Source of the DNA: Pseudomonadota bacterium
Lineage (GTDB): Bacteria > Pseudomonadota > Gammaproteobacteria > Xanthomonadales > Rhodanobacteraceae
Direction of reading: 5' to 3'
Assembly: GCA_018241365.1 (NCBI GenBank)
Contig: JAFEDX010000006.1
Coordinates: 1 to 42,574 of the forward strand
Length of the DNA: 42,574 bases
Below are positions 32,249 to 42,574 of the stretch, piece by piece. The position numbers and the translations under genes are program-made. Within the stretch, counting starts at the first letter, position 1, and each line of letters begins with the position of its first letter. The notes under the pieces were generated by a model. It did not search any database. It worked only from the letters and a program-made list of their open reading frames with translations, and was not told where the DNA came from.

Positions 32249-32677
32249 ATGCGCATCGGCAGCGGCAACAGCGACGAATTCGAGATCAACGTGATCCCGT
32301 TGATCGACGTGATGCTGACCTTGCTGATGTTCTTCGTGCTGACCACGACCTTCGTGCAGCAAGGCCACATGAAGGTGTCGTTGCCACAGGCGAGCGACGC
32401 CGCCAGCGCGCCGGCGAAGGACACGCTGGTGCTGGTCATCGACAAGGAAGGGCACTTCTTCGTCGCCAACAATCGCGTGCTGGGCGACGATGAAGCCACG
32501 CTCAAGCGCGCGATCGAAGCCGTCGCCGGCAGTGATCGCGACCAGCCAGTGTTGCTGCGCGCCGACGGCATGACCCCGCACCAGGCGGTGGTGACCGCGA
32601 TGGACGCGCTCGGCCAGCTCGGCTTCACGCACCTGTCGATCGCCACCGCGCCGCCGGCGGGGCCGTCCCGGTCATGA
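32249..32677 (+). CDS. exbD: ExbD/TolR-type proton channel subunit
   Basis: The 142-residue protein has a short cytoplasmic start, one membrane helix (INVIPLIDVMLTLLMFFVL) with the proton-carrying Asp20, and a periplasmic domain ending near LGFTHLSIAT. It partners ExbB, whose stop lies 11 bases upstream. Its stop overlaps the msbA start as ATGA. Confidence 0.95.
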   Translation: MRIGSGNSDEFEINVIPLIDVMLTLLMFFVLTTTFVQQGHMKVSLPQASDAASAPAKDTLVLVIDKEGHFFVANNRVLGDDEATLKRAIEAVAGSDRDQPVLLRADGMTPHQAVVTAMDALGQLGFTHLSIATAPPAGPSRS

Positions 32678-34452
32678 GCGGAACGGCCGCGGCACGCGCG
32701 GATTCGGACGCGGCCATCTACAAGCGCCTGCTGGGACTGCTGCAACCCTACCAGGTCATCGTGGCCGGCACCGTGCTCGCGATGGTGACGGATGCGGCAT
32801 GCATGACGCTGTTCGCGCGGGTCATCAAGCCGCTGATCGACAAACTCTTCGTGGTGCGCGACCCGCAGGTGATCTTCTGGATGCCGCTCATCATTGTCGG
32901 CATCTTTTTCGTGCGCAGCATCGCGGTGTATGTCGAGACCTACGGGTCGGCCTATGTCGGTCGCGGCGTGGTCCAGGACATGCGCCGCCGCATCTTCGAC
33001 AAGTACCTGCAAATGCCCACGGCGTTCTTCGACCACGAATCGTCGGGCCAGCAGATCTCCCGCATCACCTACACCAGCGAACAGGTCGCGCAGGCCACCA
33101 CCGATTCGGCCAAGACCGCGATCGTGGACGGGTTGACGGTGGTCGGCCTGGTCGGGGTGATGCTGTGGACGAGCTGGCAACTTTCCCTGGCGCTGCTGGT
33201 GATGGTGCCGATGATCGGCCTGCTGGTCACTTACGTCAGCCGGCGCTATCGCCGCATCAACGTGACGATCCAGGACGTGGTGGGGCGCGTCACCACCGTG
33301 GTCGAGGAAGTGGTCGGCGCGCACCGCGAGGTCAAGGTGTTCGGCGGCCAGGACTACGAATCGAAGCGTTTCGAGGAAGTCACCGACCGCACGCGCAAAT
33401 TGAACGTCAAGGTGGCCGCCACCAATGGCCTGTCCACCGCGTTCGTGCAACTCGCGGCGGCGATCGCGCTGGCGCTGATCGTGTTTTTCGCGACCCGCCC
33501 GTTCATGCTGGACAATCAATTCACCGCTGGATCGTTCGCCACGCTGTTCCTGTGCATGGGCGGCATCCTGCCTTCGCTCAAGCGGCTGACCACGGTGCAG
33601 TCCAACATCCAGCGTGGCCTCGCGGCGGCGGCGGAATTGTTCGGCATCCTCGATGCACCGACCGAGCGCGACACCGGTACCACGACGCTCACGCGCTGCC
33701 GCGGCGACATCGAGTTCCGCGACGTGCACTTGAACTACGAGGGTTCCGCCACGCCGGCATTGCGTGGCATCTCGCTGCGTTGTCCCGCCGGCTCCGTCAC
33801 CGCGCTGGTCGGCCGCTCCGGCAGCGGCAAGAGCAGCATGGCCAGCCTGATTCCGCGCTTTTACGAGCCGACTTCCGGGACGATGCTGCTGGACGGTTTG
33901 CCGCTCGGTGACTACACGCTGCGCAGCCTGCGCGCACAGATCGCGTGGGTCGGACAGGACGTGGTGCTGTTCGACGACACCATCGCGAAGAACATCGCGT
34001 ATGGTGCGCTCGCCGGTGCCGACGAGAAGGCCATCACGGCCGCCGCCGAAGCCGCCAATGCGATGGAGTTCATCCACGGCCTGCCGGATGGCATCCACAG
34101 CCGGGTGGGCGAGGGTGGCACGCTGTTGTCGGGTGGCCAGCGCCAGCGCGTCGCGATCGCGCGCGCGCTGCTGAAGAATGCGCCGATCCTGGTGCTGGAC
34201 GAAGCCACCAGCGCGCTGGATACCGAATCCGAGCGCCTGATCCAGGATGCGCTGTCGCGCCTGATGAAGAATCGCACCACGCTGGTGATCGCGCACCGGC
34301 TTTCCACGGTCGAGCACGCCGACCAGATCGCGGTGCTGGATGCAGGCCGGATCGTCGAATGCGGCACCCACGCCGAGCTGTTGGCGCGGGAGGGCAAGTA
34401 CGCCTCGCTGCACCACCTGCAGTTCCGCGAAGCGGCGTTGGCGACGGAATGA
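32674..34452 (+). CDS. msbA: Lipid A export ABC transporter MsbA
   Basis: The 592-residue half-transporter has six membrane helices in the first ~330 residues. Its ATPase domain carries Walker A GRSGSGKSS (380-388), signature LLSGGQRQRVAIARALL, and Walker B ILVLDEATSALD. As a homodimer it flips lipid A-core from the inner to outer leaflet of the inner membrane. Overlaps of 4 bases with exbD upstream and lpxK downstream (ATGA both) point to tight co-translation; the lpxK neighbour supports MsbA over other exporters. Confidence 0.96.
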   Translation: MSGTAAARADSDAAIYKRLLGLLQPYQVIVAGTVLAMVTDAACMTLFARVIKPLIDKLFVVRDPQVIFWMPLIIVGIFFVRSIAVYVETYGSAYVGRGVVQDMRRRIFDKYLQMPTAFFDHESSGQQISRITYTSEQVAQATTDSAKTAIVDGLTVVGLVGVMLWTSWQLSLALLVMVPMIGLLVTYVSRRYRRINVTIQDVVGRVTTVVEEVVGAHREVKVFGGQDYESKRFEEVTDRTRKLNVKVAATNGLSTAFVQLAAAIALALIVFFATRPFMLDNQFTAGSFATLFLCMGGILPSLKRLTTVQSNIQRGLAAAAELFGILDAPTERDTGTTTLTRCRGDIEFRDVHLNYEGSATPALRGISLRCPAGSVTALVGRSGSGKSSMASLIPRFYEPTSGTMLLDGLPLGDYTLRSLRAQIAWVGQDVVLFDDTIAKNIAYGALAGADEKAITAAAEAANAMEFIHGLPDGIHSRVGEGGTLLSGGQRQRVAIARALLKNAPILVLDEATSALDTESERLIQDALSRLMKNRTTLVIAHRLSTVEHADQIAVLDAGRIVECGTHAELLAREGKYASLHHLQFREAALATE

Positions 34453-35453
34453 GGCCCGGGGCGCCGGTGTCCGGGGTCGATGACCTGCAGCGGCGCTGGT
34501 ACGAACCCGGCGCGGGGGTGCCATGGTGGGCGCATCCGATTTCCGCCCTGTACGGTTGCGTGGCCGGCCTGCGGCGCGGCTTGTATCGCCGTGGCTGGCT
34601 GCGCAGCACGCGGTTGCCTGTGCCCGTGATCGTGATTGGCAACCTCACCGTGGGCGGAACTGGCAAGACGCCGCTGGCGATCGCACTGGTCGAAGCGCTG
34701 CATGCACGCGGGTTCAAGCCCGGCGTGGTCAGCCGTGGTTACGGTGGCGCGGTGCATTCGCCGCAACTGCTCGATGCAAATCCGGACCCTGTGCAGGTAG
34801 GTGACGAATCCACACTGATCCGCCTGCGCACTGGCGTGCCGGTCGCGGTCGGCGCGGATCGCCCGGTTGCAGCGCAACTGTTGATGGAGCAGGGTGTGGA
34901 TGCCGTCGTCGCGGACGATGGCCTGCAGCACTACGCTTTGGCGCGCGATGTCGAGATTTGCGTGGTGGATGGCGTACGGCGCTTCGGGAACGAGCGATTG
35001 TTGCCGGCCGGGCCGCTGCGGGAGCCGCTGGCGCGTTTGCGCGAGGTGGATTTCATTGTCGGCAATGGCGGCGAGCCGCGTGGCCACGAAATCCCCATGC
35101 AGCTGGTCCTGCGTGACGCCGTCCCCCTGGCGGGCGCATCGATGCCGAAACCGCTCGCGGCTTTCACCGGGAAACGCGTGCACGCGGTGGCCGGGATCGG
35201 CAACCCGATGCGCTTCTTCGATGCGTTGCGTGCATCAGGCATCGAAGTCATCGAACATCCGTTTCCGGATCACCACCGGTTCACGCAGGACGATTTCGGC
35301 TTCGACGATGGCCTGCCGATCGTGATGACCGGGAAGGACGCCGTGAAGTGCCGCGCCTTCGCTGCAACGCATTGGTGGTGTGTGCCGGTCAGCGCCGAAT
35401 TGCCTGCGTGGTTTTTCGATGCAGTTGCTGCGCGCATCGCGCCGCGCATGTAG
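34449..35453 (+). CDS. lpxK: Tetraacyldisaccharide 4'-kinase LpxK
   Basis: The 334-residue enzyme phosphorylates the 4' position of the lipid A disaccharide. It has the Walker A segment GNLTVGGTGKTP (64-75), SRGYGG near 95, VGDESTLIRLRTGVPVAVG and the DDGLQH motif, all in family order. It starts by ATGA overlap with msbA. Its stop TAG (35451-35453) is part of the GTAG end of a REP element, so the last codon and the stop border the repeat. Confidence 0.96.
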   Translation: MRPGAPVSGVDDLQRRWYEPGAGVPWWAHPISALYGCVAGLRRGLYRRGWLRSTRLPVPVIVIGNLTVGGTGKTPLAIALVEALHARGFKPGVVSRGYGGAVHSPQLLDANPDPVQVGDESTLIRLRTGVPVAVGADRPVAAQLLMEQGVDAVVADDGLQHYALARDVEICVVDGVRRFGNERLLPAGPLREPLARLREVDFIVGNGGEPRGHEIPMQLVLRDAVPLAGASMPKPLAAFTGKRVHAVAGIGNPMRFFDALRASGIEVIEHPFPDHHRFTQDDFGFDDGLPIVMTGKDAVKCRAFAATHWWCVPVSAELPAWFFDAVAARIAPRM

Positions 35454-35537
35454 GAGCCTGCGTGCAGGCGATCGCGGAGCTCTTTCCGTGTACTGAGTTC
35501 GTGTCCGAATTCCGTCGCGAGCGACGCTCGCTCCTAC
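35450..35537. repeat. REP pair holding the stop codons of two convergent genes
   Basis: The left unit is GTAG (35450-35453) plus hairpin GCCTGC-GT-GCAGGC (35456-35469). The right unit is hairpin GCGAGC-GAC-GCTCGC (35517-35531) plus CTAC (35534-35537), the reverse of GTAG. The TAG at 35451-35453 ends lpxK. The reverse TAG at 35536-35534 ends the antiporter gene on the minus strand. The paired hairpins may also serve as a two-way transcription barrier. Confidence 0.85.
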
Positions 35538-36700
35538 ACCAGCTCAGAGTCCCGGTTCTTCAGCAGCAGCGCCAGGAACGGTGGGGCGACGATCGAGGTC
35601 AGCAGCGACATCGCGATGATCACGGCATACAGCACGTCGCCGAACACACCAGCGGCAAGGCCGAGCGCCGCCACCACGATGCCGACCTCGCCGCGCGGGA
35701 TCATGCCCACGCCGACGATCAACGCGCTGCGCGACCCCAGCCGGATCGCGCCGAGCCAGCCACCCGCAAGCTTGGTCACGATAGCCAGCAAGGTCGCGGC
35801 CAGCAGCAGCCACAGCGCCTCGCCGTTGGCGAGCTTCGCCAGCTCGACCTTGGCGCCGGTCAGCACGAAGAAGAACGGCGTCAACAACGCCAGCAACGGC
35901 TGCATCTGCTCCCCGAGCTGCACGCGCTGGCGCAGCTCCGAAGCGATCATGCCAGCGAGGAACGCGCCGATGATCGCGGCAAGACCAAACCTGGTCGCGA
36001 CCCACGCCAGTCCGAGGCACAAGGTCAACACCACCAGCAGTGGTGACAGCGGGTTGCGTGTGTGGTCCAGCCACTTCGAACCACGGCGCATCATCCAGGT
36101 TCCCAGCCAACCCACCACCAGCACGAAGCCCACGGCTTCCGCAGCCACCACGACCAGTGTGCCGATGCGCAGCGAGCCACCGGCCTGGATCGCAACCACC
36201 ACGCCCAGCAACAGCATGGCGAGGATGTCGTCGATCACCGCTGCGCCCAGGATCACGCGGCTCTCGATGCGCTGCAGCGCACCCATTTCCTTGAGGATCG
36301 CGGCCGTGATACCCGCCGAAGTCGCAACGAATGCCGCGGCGACGAACAGCGAGCGCGGCCAATTCGGCTCCAGTGAATGTGCCCAGAAGGCGCCGCACAC
36401 GAACGGGATCACGACGCCGATCACGCCGACGGCGAAGGCGCTGCCGCCGACGCGTTTGACGTCGTCGAGGCGGGTTTCCAGACCCACCGCGAACAGCAGC
36501 AGCACCACGCCGATTTCAGACAGCACTTCCAGCGGTTCGCTGGGTGTGATCCAGCCGAGCACCGAGGGCCCGATCAGGCAACCGGCGACGATCTGGCCCA
36601 CCACATCGGGCAAACGGATCGCGCGCGCCAGCCAGCCGCCAACCTGCGCGGCAGCGAAGATCACGAACACTTCCAGCAGGATGGCCGTCGTGTGGTCCAT
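35534..36700 (-). CDS. CPA2-family cation/proton antiporter (KefB-like core)
   Basis: The 388-residue membrane protein has about 12 helices. It carries family segments such as LPDVVGQIVAGCLIGPSVLG (29-48), EIGVVLLLFAVGLET (near 62-76), ATSAGITAAILKEMG (likely ion-binding region) and GMIPRGEVGIVVAALG (near 330). It ends just after the last helix and lacks the C-terminal RCK/TrkA nucleotide domain of KefB/KefC, so it is a short Na+/H+ or K+/H+ exchanger type. Ion and direction are unknown. ATG 36700 is the first in frame. Its stop TAG comes from the REP pair at its 3' end. Confidence 0.92.
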   Translation of the reverse strand: MDHTTAILLEVFVIFAAAQVGGWLARAIRLPDVVGQIVAGCLIGPSVLGWITPSEPLEVLSEIGVVLLLFAVGLETRLDDVKRVGGSAFAVGVIGVVIPFVCGAFWAHSLEPNWPRSLFVAAAFVATSAGITAAILKEMGALQRIESRVILGAAVIDDILAMLLLGVVVAIQAGGSLRIGTLVVVAAEAVGFVLVVGWLGTWMMRRGSKWLDHTRNPLSPLLVVLTLCLGLAWVATRFGLAAIIGAFLAGMIASELRQRVQLGEQMQPLLALLTPFFFVLTGAKVELAKLANGEALWLLLAATLLAIVTKLAGGWLGAIRLGSRSALIVGVGMIPRGEVGIVVAALGLAAGVFGDVLYAVIIAMSLLTSIVAPPFLALLLKNRDSELV

Positions 36701-36732
36701 CCCGGGATGCTACATGACGAGCGTGCCTATCC

Positions 36733-36834
36733 GTAGTCTGGTCGGGCCTTCCGGCCCTCCTACATTGCTTGTCCCAGGAGCGGAGGAAGCCGCGACAGGA
36801 TTTTCGTTGTAGGAGCGGCGGAAGCCGCGAAAGG
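36733..36834. repeat. Cluster of three REP units upstream of the antiporter gene
   Basis: Unit 1: GTAG at 36733-36736, hairpin GGGCC-TTCC-GGCCC (36744-36757), CTAC at 36760-36763. Unit 2: 36774-36799, lacking an intact GTAG. Unit 3: 36809-36834, GTAG plus hairpin GCGGC-GGAA-GCCGC (36815-36828). Units 2 and 3 match at 22 of 26 bases at an offset of 35, so unit 2 looks like a decayed copy. Confidence 0.8.
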
Positions 36835-36851
36835 TGCGGGCGATCGCTCGG

Positions 36852-38270
36852 TCATGTCGCTGTCTCGGGAGTCGTTACCGTCCTGCGCAAAGGCCGGTCA
36901 TGGCGCAGCCGCGTGAACACGTACACGGCGACCAGCGACACTGCAGCCATCACCAGCACCGCGAAGCGGAAACCGCGCACGTAAGCCGCCGCGTCGTGAT
37001 GGTGCCCGCTGAGGAACACCGCCAGCAACCACGACGACAACGCGATGCCGAAGCTGATCACGAGGTATTGCGCGGCCGAAGTCAGCGACGAGGCCTGCGA
37101 CGCGCGGTCGGGACCCAGGTCCACGAAAGCCAGGGTGTTCATCGCGGTGTACTCGAGGCTCATCACGAACCCGTAGGCGAACATCAGCATCGCGATCATC
37201 CACCACGGCGTGGTCGCATCGAACAGCGCGAAGCAGGCCAGCAGGATCGTCGCGATCGTGGTGTTCACGAACAGGGTGTGGCGGTAACCGTAACGCTTGA
37301 GGATGCGGTCGATCAGGAATTTCATCAGCACCATCGCGACCGCCTGTGGCACGATCATCATCCCAGCCATGGTCGGCGACCAGCCACAGCCGACCTGCAG
37401 GAACAGCATCAGGATGAACGACAGTCCGGCGGTACCGAGCCGCACGCACATGCCGCCGCCGACCGCGATGGTGAAACTGCGTACCTTGAACAGGCTCAAA
37501 TCGGCAACCGGGTGGCGCGCATGCCGCCCGTAACGCCAGTAGGCGAATGCGAACAACACACCCACCGCGGCCGCGATGCCGGCGGCGCGATAGTCACCGT
37601 CGCCCGCGGTTTCGGCAGCCGTCAGCAGCATGCCGGATGCGAGCGCGAACAGCGCGAAGCCGATCCAGTCGAACGGTCGGCGTTCGCCGCGGAAATCCGG
37701 CATGTGCGTCCGGTTGAGCCACAGTCCGACCAGCCCGACCGGCACGTTGACCAGGAAGATCCAGCGCCAGGACGCGTACTGCGACAGCACGCCGCCGAGC
37801 AGCGGCCCCAGCACGGGGCCGAGCAAACCGGGGATGCCGGCCGTGCTCATCGCCGCCACGAAATCCTTGGGCCCGAATGCGCGCACCAGCACGTAGCGGC
37901 CGATCGGCATCAGCAGCGCGCCGCCAATGCCCTGCAGCACCCGCGCCGCGATCAGTTGCGGCAGGCTTTGCGACACGCCGCAGGCCAGCGAGCCCAGCGT
38001 GAAGATCAGGATCGACAGCGCGAACACACGCCGCGTGCCGAGACGGTCCGACAGCCATGCGCTGGCGGGGATGCAGATCGCCAGCGTCAACACGTAACTG
38101 GTCAACGCGGTCTTGAGATCGACCGGTGGCACCGACAGCGCGTGCGCGATACTCGGGACCGCCGTGTTGACGATGGTCGAATCGAGCGTCTGCATGAAAA
38201 ACGCGGCCGCGACCAGCCAGATCAGGCCGCGCATGCGCGCGTCGGTTACGGGGGCACGTGCTTCGAGCAT
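36852..38270 (-). CDS. DHA2-family MFS multidrug exporter
   Basis: The 472-residue protein has about 14 membrane helices. It carries the DHA2 start LDSTIVNTAVPSIAHAL, the loop segment SDRLGTRRVF (MFS motif A type) and GIPGLLGPVLGPLLGG (motif C, typical of exporters) in the first half. EmrB/QacA-type proteins pump drugs or metabolites outward with protons. There is no EmrA-like membrane-fusion gene beside it, so it probably works alone in the inner membrane. The same strand continues to the antiporter through a REP cluster. The substrate cannot be told. Confidence 0.93.
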   Translation of the reverse strand: MLEARAPVTDARMRGLIWLVAAAFFMQTLDSTIVNTAVPSIAHALSVPPVDLKTALTSYVLTLAICIPASAWLSDRLGTRRVFALSILIFTLGSLACGVSQSLPQLIAARVLQGIGGALLMPIGRYVLVRAFGPKDFVAAMSTAGIPGLLGPVLGPLLGGVLSQYASWRWIFLVNVPVGLVGLWLNRTHMPDFRGERRPFDWIGFALFALASGMLLTAAETAGDGDYRAAGIAAAVGVLFAFAYWRYGRHARHPVADLSLFKVRSFTIAVGGGMCVRLGTAGLSFILMLFLQVGCGWSPTMAGMMIVPQAVAMVLMKFLIDRILKRYGYRHTLFVNTTIATILLACFALFDATTPWWMIAMLMFAYGFVMSLEYTAMNTLAFVDLGPDRASQASSLTSAAQYLVISFGIALSSWLLAVFLSGHHHDAAAYVRGFRFAVLVMAAVSLVAVYVFTRLRHDRPLRRTVTTPETAT

Positions 38271-38369
38271 CGGAAGGACGGCGCAACCGCCCGCGCAGCG
38301 GAATGGAAACGCGGCATTCTACTGCCGTGAACCTGACCGGACGTGCAGGTAACCTGGGAGGCTGAAAGC

Positions 38370-38416
38370 GTGTCCGGCCTGCGTCACCGGGGAGGGGTTC
38401 GACGCAGGCCGGATAC
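38370..38416 (+). other. 16-bp hairpin upstream of the short frame and ligA
   Basis: TCCGGCCTGCGTC (38373-38385) pairs perfectly with GACGCAGGCCGGA (38401-38413). Three outer pairs (one G-T) extend the stem to 16. The 15-base loop holds GGGGAGGGG, a ribosome-site-like purine run. No T-run follows. Confidence 0.55.
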
Positions 38417-38424
38417 GAGGGTGA

Positions 38425-41809
<3,385 letters not shown>

Positions 41810-41883
41810 TTTCACGCGACGCTCACGCGGGCTCCGCATGATCCACGACGAAACTAGTCGTAGAGACGATGCTGCGTCGGGCC

Positions 41884-42574
41884 ATGGACAAGCAAATGGA
41901 TATCCTCAATCGTTTGGGAATCTGCGCGATTGCGTTGACGGTATTGCTGCCGACAGTTGCCTTGGCCACGCAACCAGGCTGGTACATCGCGATCGATGGC
42001 GGGCAGGCGCGTTATTCGGGCGCTGCCGGCAACGCGGCGGGATGGCTGTCGCTGCCACCCACCGACGTTCCGCCGCCGCAGCCTGGCTTGGAAACGCTCG
42101 TGAGTTGCTGCACTGTGGCAACCACGGCCTCGTCCGGCAGCACCGATACCGCATACCGGCTGACGGTCGGCTATCAGTTCGACTCGTACTTCGGGTTGGA
42201 AGCTGGTTACGTGAATTTGGGCGACATCCATGCAACGGGGCAGGGTACCTTCGGGGTCAGCTACCAATGTCCACTTGGGGACGCGTGCCCGGATTTTGAA
42301 GGCATCGAAGGCTATGCAGGCTCCGCGCATCTGCGCGATCGCGGCTGGGTGCTGGCCGTGACCGGAAGCTGGCCGTTGAATCCGCATTGGTCGTTGTTCG
42401 GGCGCGCAGGCGTGTTCGATTCGCATGCACGGCTCGCTGTCACCACGACACCGGACTCGTCCGAGTCACCTGCCAATCCATTCGCCGCAAATTCGCTGCA
42501 CGAATCGGCCGCGGGCTGGGAACCCACCTACGGTGTCGGCGTGAACTACTCGCCCATCAACCACTGGGCACTGC
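41884..42574 (+). CDS. Outer-membrane beta-barrel protein, partial (runs off window)
   Basis: The frame from ATG 41884 is open to the window end, giving about 230 residues. A signal peptide (about 1-29, ending PTVALA) is followed by GWYIAIDGGQARYSG and alternating amphipathic strands typical of OmpA/OmpX-like barrels, for example AYRLTVGYQFDSYFGLEAGYVNLGD, RGWVLAVTGSWPLNPHWSLFGRAG and WEPTYGVGVNYSPINHWAL. It resembles the exported OmpA-like barrel proteins common in Xanthomonadales. Whether a periplasmic OmpA domain follows is not known. ATG 41896 is a second possible start. Confidence 0.82.
   Translation, partial: MDKQMDILNRLGICAIALTVLLPTVALATQPGWYIAIDGGQARYSGAAGNAAGWLSLPPTDVPPPQPGLETLVSCCTVATTASSGSTDTAYRLTVGYQFDSYFGLEAGYVNLGDIHATGQGTFGVSYQCPLGDACPDFEGIEGYAGSAHLRDRGWVLAVTGSWPLNPHWSLFGRAGVFDSHARLAVTTTPDSSESPANPFAANSLHESAAGWEPTYGVGVNYSPINHWAL

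Noticed and set aside
31885-34524. 879-codon minus-strand frame
   Set aside because: It is antisense to exbB, exbD and msbA, which have full family motifs; the frame has no motif of its own.
36834-38330. 498-codon plus-strand frame
   Set aside because: It is antisense to the MFS exporter; rich in Gln, His and Arg, with no domain.
41845-41861. Hairpin ACGAC/GTCGT before the beta-barrel gene
   Set aside because: Only 5 base pairs, no T-run; within chance expectation.

Overview
The window reads as core chromosome of a GC-rich gammaproteobacterium, most likely order Xanthomonadales/Lysobacterales (for example a Rhodanobacteraceae-type genome). The basis is high GC coding sequence, the gene order comEC-exbB-exbD-msbA-lpxK, an sdhCDAB operon followed by sdhE-ygfX, secreted peptidase and beta-propeller proteins typical of this order, and short palindromic GTAG-type REP elements between genes. 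I see no prophage, insertion sequence, CRISPR array, rRNA or tRNA. Organism and family assignments are from memory of protein motifs, not from database searches.

Layout. 1-2.6 kb (minus): start of a cut-off secreted protein, an S10 serine carboxypeptidase, and a secreted protein built of two tandem copies of a 117-residue unit. 2.8-5.0 kb: rhomboid protease, lipoyl synthase lipA and an overlapping small membrane protein. 5.0-7.0 kb: a small unknown, a GFA-type zinc protein, a Lys/Ala-rich basic protein and a Tyr/Gly-rich exported protein with a clear terminator. 7.1-9.5 kb: ergothioneine genes egtB-egtD. 9.5-12.6 kb: large M14 metallopeptidase plus a small membrane protein. 12.8-13.4 kb: cold-shock protein with long leader and terminator, then a DUF962/Mpo1-like protein. 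13.5-17.5 kb: a LolA-like exported protein translationally coupled to a 1065-residue Asp-box beta-propeller. 17.7-22.3 kb: tcdA, a TatD-family hydrolase, two neighbouring glycine-zipper lipoproteins, a SleB-type hydrolase and ygfZ.

22.4-27.0 kb is a complete succinate dehydrogenase module: a small DUF1674/SDHAF4-like protein, sdhC, sdhD, sdhA, sdhB, then sdhE (FAD assembly) and ygfX. It is followed by an envelope-building run on the same strand: a LolC/E-type permease, lolD, comEC, exbB, exbD, msbA and lpxK (27.1-35.5 kb). Most of these genes overlap by 4-8 bases or abut. lpxK converges on a CPA2 cation/proton antiporter, and a DHA2-type MFS exporter lies behind it. 38.6-41.8 kb holds ligA, with an unusual in-frame 36-bp tandem repeat, and epmA. 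The window ends inside an outer-membrane beta-barrel gene.

No wholly new multi-gene system is evident. The points most worth a second look are: (a) a REP pair whose two GTAG ends supply the stop codons of both convergent genes lpxK and the antiporter; (b) the 12-residue tandem repeats inside the ligase adenylation domain; (c) a strong hairpin plus a short frame that ends in an ATGA overlap with ligA; (d) a REP pair inside the sdh operon between sdhA and sdhB; (e) a single Lol permease carrying both LolC-like and LolE-like features; and (f) the duplicated domain in the secreted protein at 1.8-2.6 kb.
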